Positions 28,342 through 35,096 of a DNA stretch of 64,000 nt are shown here, one piece after another. Within the stretch, counting starts at the first letter, position 1, and every line of letters starts with the position of its first letter. Below the pieces are notes generated by a model that was given only the letters and a program-made list of their open reading frames with translations, had not been told where the DNA came from and searched no databases. The position numbers were made by a program, and so were the translations under genes. Source of the DNA: Ga0077560 sp046330395 (GTDB lineage: Bacteria; Actinomycetota; Thermoleophilia; Miltoncostaeales; Miltoncostaeaceae); assembly GCA_046330395.1 (NCBI GenBank), contig JAXLSS010000003.1:124001-188000 (forward strand), given 5' to 3'.

Positions 28342-28505
28342 CGCCGGCTTCTTACAGGGTTGCCCTCTGACCGAACGCTGCGTATGGCGGGTTCGGATCG
28401 TGTGGCGCTACCACAGCGCCCTTGCGGGCTGCGCGGACCTGAGTCGAACCTCCCCATCCCTGGGTCGGGGGGACTCACACCCTGCACCATCCCCAATTCT
28501 CGGGG
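28338..28505. ncRNA. Candidate structured RNA downstream of accA (unassigned)
   Basis: The gap 28342-28587 has no supported gene but contains consecutive inverted repeats. GTAGCGCC (28338-28345) pairs with GGCGCTAC (28404-28411) and encloses CCGAAC/GTTCGG (28371-28376/28391-28396). GCCC/GGGC follows (28418-28421/28426-28429). TGAGTC/GACTCA (28440-28445/28472-28477) encloses CCCC/GGGG. CCCC/GGGG comes last (28491-28494/28502-28505). Strand cannot be decided. It could be a small RNA, a 3' UTR stability or termination element of the fab-acc operon, or chance in GC-rich DNA. It does not fold as a tRNA. Confidence 0.35.
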
Positions 28506-28546
28506 CCTCGGGCATCCTGGTCGGCGGAGACTTCGACATGAGGCGC

Positions 28547-28566
28547 GGGCCCGCCACGGCGGGCCC
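28547..28566. terminator. Strong hairpin between accA and the hypothetical gene
   Basis: GGGCCCGCC and GGCGGGCCC form a 9-bp perfect GC stem, 21 bp beyond the stop of the leftward gene at 28588. There is no U-tract on either strand, so it is an I-shaped, possibly bidirectional terminator between convergent units. Confidence 0.6.
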
Positions 28567-28587
28567 ATTCCCCAAAGAAGAAAACAG

Positions 28588-28863
28588 CTACACGGGCAGC
28601 TCCGCGATGGCGCGCACCGGTGGCGCGCTCTCCGTCGGGTGATTCATGTGCGCCACCTGCTCCAGGCGCAGGGCCTCGCGCAGCAGGTCGCGGTTGGTCT
28701 CGAACTCGTCGCGCGGCGGGATGCCCAGCCGGACGGAGAGGTCGCTGCACCACCGGCGCATGTCTGCGCTGGGCCGGCGGTCGGGGTCGATGCGTGCCTG
28801 GTCGAGGACCAGGGCGATGAATCCGCGCGCGGCCGCGCGCGGGTCTGGACCATTGGTGGTCAC
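28588..28863 (-). CDS. Small hypothetical protein
   Basis: 91 residues, not recognised. The N-terminal half is helical (RAAARGFIALVLDQARIDPD), then SADMRRWCSDLSVRLGIPP and FETNRDLLREALRLEQVAHM. It is soluble, mildly acidic and without signal peptide. I place the start at the GTG 28863 because a strong AAGGAGG lies 8 nt upstream; an ATG at 28884 would add seven residues but lie upstream of that site. It is the last gene of a leftward group after the hydrolase and DAG-kinase genes. Confidence 0.55.
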   Translation of the reverse strand: MTTNGPDPRAAARGFIALVLDQARIDPDRRPSADMRRWCSDLSVRLGIPPRDEFETNRDLLREALRLEQVAHMNHPTESAPPVRAIAELPV

Positions 28864-28917
28864 CGTCGGAGCCTCCTTGCTCATGCAGTGCCATCAGGGC
28901 GCGATTGCGCCCACACC

Positions 28918-29838
28918 TCAATTGTCGGCCGGGCCGCCGGAGGCTTGAGGGGTCACCACGCGCAACCGGGGGCCGGCACCCAGGGCCAGCCGGTGGACGG
29001 GACCCACCGGCTCACCGTCCACCTGCACCGTGAACGGCGCGTCGCACTCCATCACCAGCGGCAGCGCCGAGTGTCCGCCGATGCTGCCGGGCGTGGGCGT
29101 GGACCGCCCGGCAACGCCCCGCACGATCACGGCCAGCGCGGCGGCCACGGAGGGGCGGGTCAGGGCCACCCACTGCATGCGCCCGTCCCAGTCGGCGGCG
29201 GGGAGGATGGTGAGGGGCCGCGGACCCAGGTAGACGTACGGTTTCCCCCATGCCACCACGATTCCGTGGATGGTGATGGGCGGTTGATGGCCCACGCGCA
29301 GGCGCATGGGCGCGCTGCGGCGCAGGGCCACGGCCCCCGGGCCCGCGGCGGCGGCGATGAACGCCACCTGGCGGAACCCGCGCTTGGCGCGCGGGTGCCG
29401 CTCCACCCAGTGCACGGCGGCGGCGTCCATCCCCACCCCCACGTTGATGCACGCCACCCGGCCGAGGTCGTCGGCGCGCACGTCGCCCAGCACCAGCGTG
29501 CGGCCCGGACCCGCCAGCGCCTCGGGCACCCGCGCGAGCGCCTCGGCGGTGCGGGCGGGCCAGCCGATGCCCCGCGCGAACACGTTGGTGGATCCCCCGG
29601 GCAGCGGCAGCAGGGCCACATCCGTGCCGGCCAGCTCGGCGGCCGCGATGCCGATGGTGCCGTCACCGCCCAGCACCGCCACCACCCGCGCGCCCTGGGC
29701 GGCGGCGTCCCGCACGGCCTCGCGCAACCCGTCGGCGCTGGAGGGCACGGCCACCACGCCCAGGTCGTGGTGGCGCAGGGCGCGCACGACGGCATCACGC
29801 GACGCGCCCGCCGCCCGGGTGGCCGCGGGGTTGATCAC
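28918..29838 (-). CDS. Diacylglycerol/lipid kinase family protein
   Basis: Predicted soluble lipid kinase of the DgkB/YegS fold, phosphorylating diacylglycerol or a related lipid. 306 residues. It has the nucleotide-binding motif VAVLGGDGTIGIAA (about 53-66) and LPLPGGSTNVFARGIG (about 78-93), and a second beta-rich domain with CINVGVGMDAAAV. It begins at GTG 29838 directly before INPAAT; the family usually has a few residues before this block, so a CTG start slightly upstream is possible. Co-directional with the hydrolase-fold gene 23 bp upstream. Confidence 0.85.
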   Translation of the reverse strand: MINPAATRAAGASRDAVVRALRHHDLGVVAVPSSADGLREAVRDAAAQGARVVAVLGGDGTIGIAAAELAGTDVALLPLPGGSTNVFARGIGWPARTAEALARVPEALAGPGRTLVLGDVRADDLGRVACINVGVGMDAAAVHWVERHPRAKRGFRQVAFIAAAAGPGAVALRRSAPMRLRVGHQPPITIHGIVVAWGKPYVYLGPRPLTILPAADWDGRMQWVALTRPSVAAALAVIVRGVAGRSTPTPGSIGGHSALPLVMECDAPFTVQVDGEPVGPVHRLALGAGPRLRVVTPQASGGPADN

Positions 29839-29861
29839 CAGCGCCAGCGCCGAGCGCTCGC

Positions 29862-30572
29862 TCAGGGCGTGTCACCCATGGACAGCTCCAGGCGCGCCAG
29901 GAAGGCGGCCACCAGCAGGTTCACCGTGGCCGGCCGGTCCACCATCACCAGGTGGCGGGCCCCGGGCACGGCCACCATCAGGGCGTTGGGCAACTGCAGC
30001 GCCAGGTGCTGCACCTCGGGGATGGGCACCCAGGTGTCGTCGGCGCCGGCGATGAGCAGCACCGGGATGGACAGCTCGCGCAGGCGGCCGGTGAGCTGCA
30101 CCTGCCGGCACAGCTGGTAGTCGGCCGCCAGGGTGCGGGCCCCGGCCTGCTGCATCTGGCGCAGGATGACCTTGGCCTCGGGCCCGTCCGGGCGGTGGGT
30201 GCAGTCGCCCAGCAACCGCTCGGCCTCGCCGTCGGCATCGGTGAACGCGGCGATGAGCGCGTTGTCGGCCACCGGCAGCTCGGGCGCCAGGCCGATGGCC
30301 ACGATGCCCTGCACCAGCTCGGGCTGCTGGAGGGCGGCCTCCACGGCCAGGGCGGCGCCCACCCCGTGGCCCACCAGCACCCGCGGTTCGGGCACGCGCT
30401 CCACGGCGCGGGCCACGCGCCCCACCGCCACCTCGAGGTCGGCGGTGGCGTCGCCGTGGGGATGCCCGGGCAGGCGCACGGCGGACATTCCCGGGAAGCG
30501 GCCGTCGAAGGTGGTCCAGCACGCGGGGCCACCGAGCGCGCCGTGCAGCAGGATGGCGTTGGGCGGGGGCAT
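29862..30572 (-). CDS. Alpha/beta-hydrolase-fold protein lacking the nucleophile
   Basis: 236 residues with a clear alpha/beta-hydrolase layout: HGALGGPACW oxyanion loop near the N-terminus, an elbow, a cap region and the C-terminal acid and His (AGADDTWVP and GARHLVMVDRP). The elbow reads VGHGVGAA, with Gly at the place of the catalytic Ser (GHSxG in active relatives), so ordinary esterase or hydrolase chemistry seems unlikely. A non-hydrolytic or binding role is possible. It is divergent from the HAD phosphatase gene across a 51-bp gap with a palindrome. Confidence 0.8.
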   Translation of the reverse strand: MPPPNAILLHGALGGPACWTTFDGRFPGMSAVRLPGHPHGDATADLEVAVGRVARAVERVPEPRVLVGHGVGAALAVEAALQQPELVQGIVAIGLAPELPVADNALIAAFTDADGEAERLLGDCTHRPDGPEAKVILRQMQQAGARTLAADYQLCRQVQLTGRLRELSIPVLLIAGADDTWVPIPEVQHLALQLPNALMVAVPGARHLVMVDRPATVNLLVAAFLARLELSMGDTP

Positions 30573-30593
30573 CGTCGGATGCTAACGGGTCCG

Positions 30594-30614
30594 CCAGAGG
30601 GCCTCTGGTACCAT
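30594..30614 (+). promoter_or_regulatory. Palindrome and -10 box in the divergent promoter
   Basis: CCAGAGG and CCTCTGG flank one central G (30594-30608), a perfect 7-bp-arm palindrome. It touches TACCAT (30609-30614), which lies 9 nt before the HAD GTG at 30624. The arrangement suggests an operator next to a leaderless promoter. Confidence 0.45.
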
Positions 30615-30623
30615 CACGCCCCC

Positions 30624-31283
30624 GTGACGCGCCTTCTGATCGCCTGTGACTTCGATGGAACCGTCACGCGCAGGGACACGCTGCAGCTGATCCTCAACCA
30701 TTTCGGCGATGCCGCGGCGTGGGATCGGATGGTGGAGCCGCTGCGCGCCGGCCGCATCACCGTGGAGCAGGCCATGGACGAGCAGATGGCCACGGTGCAC
30801 GCCACGCGCGAGCAGGTGCTGGCGCACCTGGACGAGGCCGCGCACATGCGCGACGGGTTCCCCGAGTTCGTGGCCTGGACCCGGGCCCGCGGGCACCGCC
30901 TGGTGATCACCAGCAACGGGCTGCGCACGGGCATCCAGCACCTGCTGACCCGGTTCGGGGTGTCCGGCCTGGAGGTGCACGCGCACGACGCCGAGTTCCA
31001 CCCGTCCGGGAGCCGCATGGTGTGGACCGACCGCGGTGACCGCTGCACCGAATGCGACCGCCCCTGCAAGCGGGGCCTGGTGCGGCGGCTGGCCGGCGGC
31101 GACCACGTGGTGCTGATCGGCGACGGCATCTCCGACCGGTGCGTCAGCGGCATCGCCGACACCGTGCTGGCCTGCGACTACCTGGCCCGGCATCTGGCCG
31201 AGCACGACCGCCCGTTCATCGGCTTCCAGGACTTCACCTCGGTGCCCGACCAGCTGGACGCCCTGGTGCGGAGGGCCGCCTGA
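30624..31283 (+). CDS. HAD-family phosphatase, MtnX/phosphoserine phosphatase-like
   Basis: 219 residues with haloacid dehalogenase motifs: CDFDGTVTRRDTL (motif I, two Asp), VITSNGL (motif II Thr/Ser) and VVLIGDGISDRC (motif III/IV). The cap and a Cys-rich CTECDRPCKRGLVRRL segment resemble MtnX-type phosphatases of methionine salvage, but no other salvage genes are nearby, so the substrate is open. The GTG start is set by the -10 spacing. The TGA overlaps the ileS ATG. Confidence 0.85.
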   Translation: MTRLLIACDFDGTVTRRDTLQLILNHFGDAAAWDRMVEPLRAGRITVEQAMDEQMATVHATREQVLAHLDEAAHMRDGFPEFVAWTRARGHRLVITSNGLRTGIQHLLTRFGVSGLEVHAHDAEFHPSGSRMVWTDRGDRCTECDRPCKRGLVRRLAGGDHVVLIGDGISDRCVSGIADTVLACDYLARHLAEHDRPFIGFQDFTSVPDQLDALVRRAA

Positions 31284-34200
31284 TGGGCTGGCGTGCGCCC
31301 ACCGAGGGCGGCTGGCTGGCAATGGAGCAGCGCGTGCTGCAGTTCTGGCGCGACCGTGACGTGTTCCACCGCAGCGTGCGGGCCCGCGAGGGCGGCCCGG
31401 CCTACGTGTTCTACGAGGGCCCGCCCACCGCCAACGGGCGGCCGGGGTCGCACCACGTGCTCTCCCGTGTGTTCAAGGACATCTTCCCCCGCTTCCACAC
31501 CATGCGCGGCAGCTTCGTGGAGCGCCGCGGCGGCTGGGACTGCCACGGCCTGCCGGTGGAGCTGGAGGTGGAGAAGCAACTGGGCATCTCCGGCAAGCCG
31601 GAGATCGAGGCGTACGGCATCGCGGAGTTCAACCGCCGCTGCCGCGACTCGGTGCTGACCTACCTGGAGGAGTGGGAGCGGCTCACCGAGCGCATCGGGA
31701 TGTGGATCGACACCGACCGCGCCTACCGCACCATGGACACGCCCTACATCGAGAGCGTGTGGTGGAGCCTGGCCCAGATGGCCGCGCGCGACCTCATCTA
31801 CGAGAGCGACAAGGTGGTGCCGTACTGCCCGCGGTGCGGCACGGCGCTGTCCAGCCATGAGGTGGCGCTGGGCTACCAGGACGTGGACGACCCGTCGGTG
31901 TACGTGCGCTTCCCGCTGCGCGACGAGCCGGGCACGTCCCTGCTGGTGTGGACCACCACGCCGTGGACCCTGCCCGCCAACCAGGCCGCCGCCGTCAACC
32001 CGCACGTCACGTACGCCGTGGCCGAGCTGGACGGCGAGCGCCTCATCCTGGCCGAGCCCCTGGTGGCCAAGGTGCTGGGCGAGGGGGCGCGCATCGTGGA
32101 CCGCCGTGCCGCCTCCGACCTGGTGGGCGCGCTGTACGAGCCGGCGTTCCCGTACGTCCCCGGGGCGCACCGCGTGGTGGCGGCCGACTACGTCACCACC
32201 GACGACGGCACGGGCATCGTGCACATCGCCCCCGCGTTCGGCGAGGACGACATGCAGGTGGGCCGGGCCGAGGGTCTGGACGCGCCCAACCCCATCGACC
32301 GCCAGGGCCGCTTCACCGCGGACGTGCCCCTGGTGCGGGGCGTGTTCGCCAAGGACGCCGACCGGCCGCTCATCGACGACCTGCGGGCCCGCGGGCGACT
32401 GTTCGCGGAGAAGGTCTACACGCACGCCTACCCCCACTGCTGGCGGTGCGGCACCCCGCTGCTGTACTACGCCAAGCCCTCCTGGTACATCCGCACCACG
32501 GCCGTGCGCGACCGCATGCTGGTCCACAACGCGGGCATCGGCTGGCACCCGGAGCGCGTGCGCGACGGTCGCTTCGGCAAATGGCTCGAGGGCAACATCG
32601 ACTGGGCCATCTCGCGCGAGCGCTACTGGGGCACCCCGCTGCCGTTCTGGCGCTGCGAGGACTGCGACCACGTGGACGTGATCGGCGGGTTCGCCGAGCT
32701 GTCCGAGCGCGCGATGCCGGACACGCCGGTGGGCCCGGACCTGGACCCGCACCGGCCGTACGTGGACGACATCGCCATCCGCTGCTCCGGTTGCGGCGGC
32801 CGCGCGCACCGCGTGCCCGAGGTGCTGGACGTGTGGTTCGACAGCGGTGCCATGCCCTTCGCCCAGCAGCACCACCCGTTCGCCACCGGCGGCGACCTGT
32901 CGGGCAGGTTCCCCGCCGACTTCATCTGCGAGGCCATCGACCAGACCCGCGGCTGGTTCTACTCATTGCTGGCCGTCAGCACGCTGCTGTTCGACCAGAG
33001 CCCGTACCGCAACGTGGTGTGCCTGGGGCTCATCCTGGACGGCGAGGGCCAGAAGATGAGCAAGAGCCGCGGCAACATCATCGAGCCCTGGACCGTCCTG
33101 GACCGCCAGGGCGCCGACGCCTTCCGCTGGTACCTGCTCACCGCCCAGAGCCCCTGGGACTCGTTCCGGTTCAGCCTGGACGCCGTGGACGAGAGCATGC
33201 GGTTCCTCCTCACCCTGTGGAACACCTACGTGTTCCTGGTGACCTACGCCTCGCTGCCCGACGGCTGGGCGCCCGGCGGGGACGACCCGGATGTGGCCGA
33301 GCGCCCGGACATCGATCGCTGGGTGCTGTCCCGCCTGGACGACACCGTCGAGCGGGTCACCGAGCGGCTGGAGGCGTACGACGCCACCGGCGCCGGGCGG
33401 CTGCTGGAGACGTTCATGGACGATCTGTCCAACTGGTACGTCCGGGTGTGTCGGCCCCGGTTCTGGGGTGGCCGCACCGGGGAGGACGCCGTGGACGCCG
33501 ACCATCGCGCCGCGTTCGCCACCCTGCACGAATGCCTGGCCACCGTCTCGGGTCTGGTGGCCCCCTTCTGCCCGTTCGTGGCCGACGAGGTGTACGGGGG
33601 TCTCGTGGCCGCCCACGACCCCGCCGCCCCCGAGAGCGTGCACATGACCGACTTCCCCGCATCCGGAGGCCGCCGCGACCCGGGGCTGGAGGACGCCATG
33701 GCCGCGGCCCGCGCCGTGGTGCGCCTCGGCCGCGGGGCGCGGGCGGAGTCCAAGCTCAAGGTGCGCCAGCCCCTCGCGGAGGCCGTTGTGGCCTGCGCGG
33801 GCACCACCGCCGCGGAGGTCACGGGGCTGCAGGCGCTGGTACTGAGCGAGCTCAACGTCCACGCGCTGCGGTTCGTCACCGACCCCGGTGAGCTGGTGGA
33901 CGTCACGGTGAAGCCCAACTACCGCACGCTGGGGCCCCGCTTCGGCAAGCGCATGCCGGCCCTGGCGCAGGCCGTGGCCGCCCTGCCGGCCGCCGAGACC
34001 GCGCGCGCCGTGGACGCCGGCGACCCGGTGACGGTGACGCTCGACGGCGTGGCCGAGTCGCTGGTGGCCGAGGACCTGCTGGTCACCGCCCAGCCCACCG
34101 CCGGGTACGCCGTGGGCAGCGAGGCGGGCATGGCCGTGGGCCTGGCCACCGACCTCACGCCGGCGCTCCGGCTGGAGGGCCTGGCCCGGGAGGTGGTGCA

Positions 34201-34438
34201 CGCGGTGCAGAACGCGCGTCGTACGGCCGGCCTGCGGGTGGAGGAGCGCATCCGGCTGCACCTCGACGGCTCCGGCCTGGCGCGCGAGGCCATCGACGGC
34301 CACCGTGACCGCATCGCCGCCGACACGCTGGCCGCCGAGCTCACCGTCGGGCACGGGGCGCCGTTCGGGGGCCTGCACCACGAGGAGCACGTGCTGGACG
34401 GCGAGCCCCTCGCCATCCGCCTCGACCGGGTGGGCTGA
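31283..34438 (+). CDS. ileS: Isoleucyl-tRNA synthetase, IleS2 type
   Basis: Charges tRNA-Ile. 1051 residues, class I. The HIGH-equivalent motif is EGPPTANGRPGSHH (His-His form), and KMSKSRGN is at about 591-598. The editing domain carries TTTPWTLPANQAA and DDGTGIVHIAPAFGEDD. The C-terminal tRNA-binding domain lacks the zinc-finger end of IleS1. These traits mark the eukaryote-like IleS2 class, whose members are typically little inhibited by mupirocin. Coupled to the upstream phosphatase gene. Confidence 0.97.
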   Translation: MGWRAPTEGGWLAMEQRVLQFWRDRDVFHRSVRAREGGPAYVFYEGPPTANGRPGSHHVLSRVFKDIFPRFHTMRGSFVERRGGWDCHGLPVELEVEKQLGISGKPEIEAYGIAEFNRRCRDSVLTYLEEWERLTERIGMWIDTDRAYRTMDTPYIESVWWSLAQMAARDLIYESDKVVPYCPRCGTALSSHEVALGYQDVDDPSVYVRFPLRDEPGTSLLVWTTTPWTLPANQAAAVNPHVTYAVAELDGERLILAEPLVAKVLGEGARIVDRRAASDLVGALYEPAFPYVPGAHRVVAADYVTTDDGTGIVHIAPAFGEDDMQVGRAEGLDAPNPIDRQGRFTADVPLVRGVFAKDADRPLIDDLRARGRLFAEKVYTHAYPHCWRCGTPLLYYAKPSWYIRTTAVRDRMLVHNAGIGWHPERVRDGRFGKWLEGNIDWAISRERYWGTPLPFWRCEDCDHVDVIGGFAELSERAMPDTPVGPDLDPHRPYVDDIAIRCSGCGGRAHRVPEVLDVWFDSGAMPFAQQHHPFATGGDLSGRFPADFICEAIDQTRGWFYSLLAVSTLLFDQSPYRNVVCLGLILDGEGQKMSKSRGNIIEPWTVLDRQGADAFRWYLLTAQSPWDSFRFSLDAVDESMRFLLTLWNTYVFLVTYASLPDGWAPGGDDPDVAERPDIDRWVLSRLDDTVERVTERLEAYDATGAGRLLETFMDDLSNWYVRVCRPRFWGGRTGEDAVDADHRAAFATLHECLATVSGLVAPFCPFVADEVYGGLVAAHDPAAPESVHMTDFPASGGRRDPGLEDAMAAARAVVRLGRGARAESKLKVRQPLAEAVVACAGTTAAEVTGLQALVLSELNVHALRFVTDPGELVDVTVKPNYRTLGPRFGKRMPALAQAVAALPAAETARAVDAGDPVTVTLDGVAESLVAEDLLVTAQPTAGYAVGSEAGMAVGLATDLTPALRLEGLAREVVHAVQNARRTAGLRVEERIRLHLDGSGLAREAIDGHRDRIAADTLAAELTVGHGAPFGGLHHEEHVLDGEPLAIRLDRVG

Positions 34439-34548
34439 GCCGGCTCCTCTGGGGTCACGGGCGCTCGGGCCGGGGGCAAATGCATACGGCCCATCGCGTG
34501 GTGGCGCGCCTGCTTTCAGAGCAACGGGCGCATGCGCCGGGTCCCAAT

Positions 34549-34581
34549 GCGCCCATGCAGATGCACGGGGCGCCTTTCTTG
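34549..34581 (+). terminator. Intrinsic terminator 1 after ileS
   Basis: GCGCCC (34549-34554) pairs with GGGCGC (34568-34573) and is followed by CTTTCTTG. It lies 110 bp after the ileS stop, on the coding strand. Confidence 0.6.
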
Positions 34582-34632
34582 TTGTGGCGCGGCGCCCTCT
34601 TCGCGCTCCGGGCGCATGCGCCTGGTTTCAAT

Positions 34633-34665
34633 GCGCCCATGCAGATGCACGGGGCGCTTTTCTTG
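34633..34665 (+). terminator. Intrinsic terminator 2 after ileS (repeat copy)
   Basis: This is the second copy of the hairpin, exactly 84 bp on: GCGCCC (34633-34638) and GGGCGC (34652-34657), followed by TTTTCTTG. The tail is more U-rich than in copy 1. Confidence 0.6.
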
Positions 34666-34717
34666 TTGTGGCGCGGCGCCCTCCCGCGCTTGTGGCACGG
34701 CGCCCTCCCGCGCTGTT

Positions 34718-34984
34718 TTACCGGGGGTTGCGCGCCCCGTGCAGCGACCGGCGGCCCATCGTGACGTCGTCGTCGCCGCGCAACTTGGCGAACACGCGGT
34801 CGGCGTCCAGCCCGAAGCGCTCGATCAGCTGGGGCAGGCGCAGCACCAGGCGGTTGTCGTCCAGGCGGATGCCCACCACCTTGCCGTCGCCGGTGACCAC
34901 CGTCACGCCCGGCTCGCCCTCCACGTCCTCGGTGCCCATGTCGGCGAACGGCTGGACGGGGGCGATGGAGAGGTAGATGGCCAT
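34718..34984 (-). CDS. Small conserved-looking hypothetical protein
   Basis: 88 residues, not recognised. It is acidic at the N-terminus (ADMGTEDVEGEPGVTVVTGD), then two strands (KVVGIRLDDNRLVLRLP) and a helix (QLIERFGLDADRVFAKLRGD). It is soluble with no signal. ATG 34984 has a weak GAAGG site about 10 nt upstream. The codon pattern is that of a real gene. The duplicated terminator repeats begin just beyond its TAA. Function unknown. Confidence 0.6.
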   Translation of the reverse strand: MAIYLSIAPVQPFADMGTEDVEGEPGVTVVTGDGKVVGIRLDDNRLVLRLPQLIERFGLDADRVFAKLRGDDDVTMGRRSLHGARNPR

Positions 34985-35096
34985 GAGCGCGCCTTCGGGT
35001 GCGGATTGACTGCGGTGAGCGGGAGCTTAGCCGCAATCCGGCGAGGGATCATGGACGCATCCACGCCATGAGCTCCGCCGGATCGGGGCAGAGTGG

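Larger units (their letters stand above)
34526..34714. repeat. Two-copy 84-bp tandem repeat plus nested 24-bp repeat
   Basis: Copies at 34526-34609 and 34610-34693 are highly similar, each beginning GGGCGCATGCGCC. Inside and after copy 2 a 24-bp unit (TGTGGCGCGGCGCCCTCCCG...) recurs as 34667-34690 and 34691-34714. The region is non-coding between ileS and the leftward hypothetical gene. The 84-bp period is divisible by three, so spurious frames stay open through it. Confidence 0.85.

Noticed and set aside
28425..28500. tRNA-like or SRP-RNA-like patterns (GGTTCGACTC and CAGGTCCG on the minus strand)
   Set aside because: The T-stem does not pair, no acceptor stem closes, and the conserved GGAAGGA loop of SRP RNA is missing. 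Kept only as an unassigned structured region.
34480..34764. Repeat-containing small proteins encoded across the 84-bp tandem repeat
   Set aside because: Open in several frames only because the period is a multiple of three. There is no ribosome site, and the repeats carry terminator hairpins instead.
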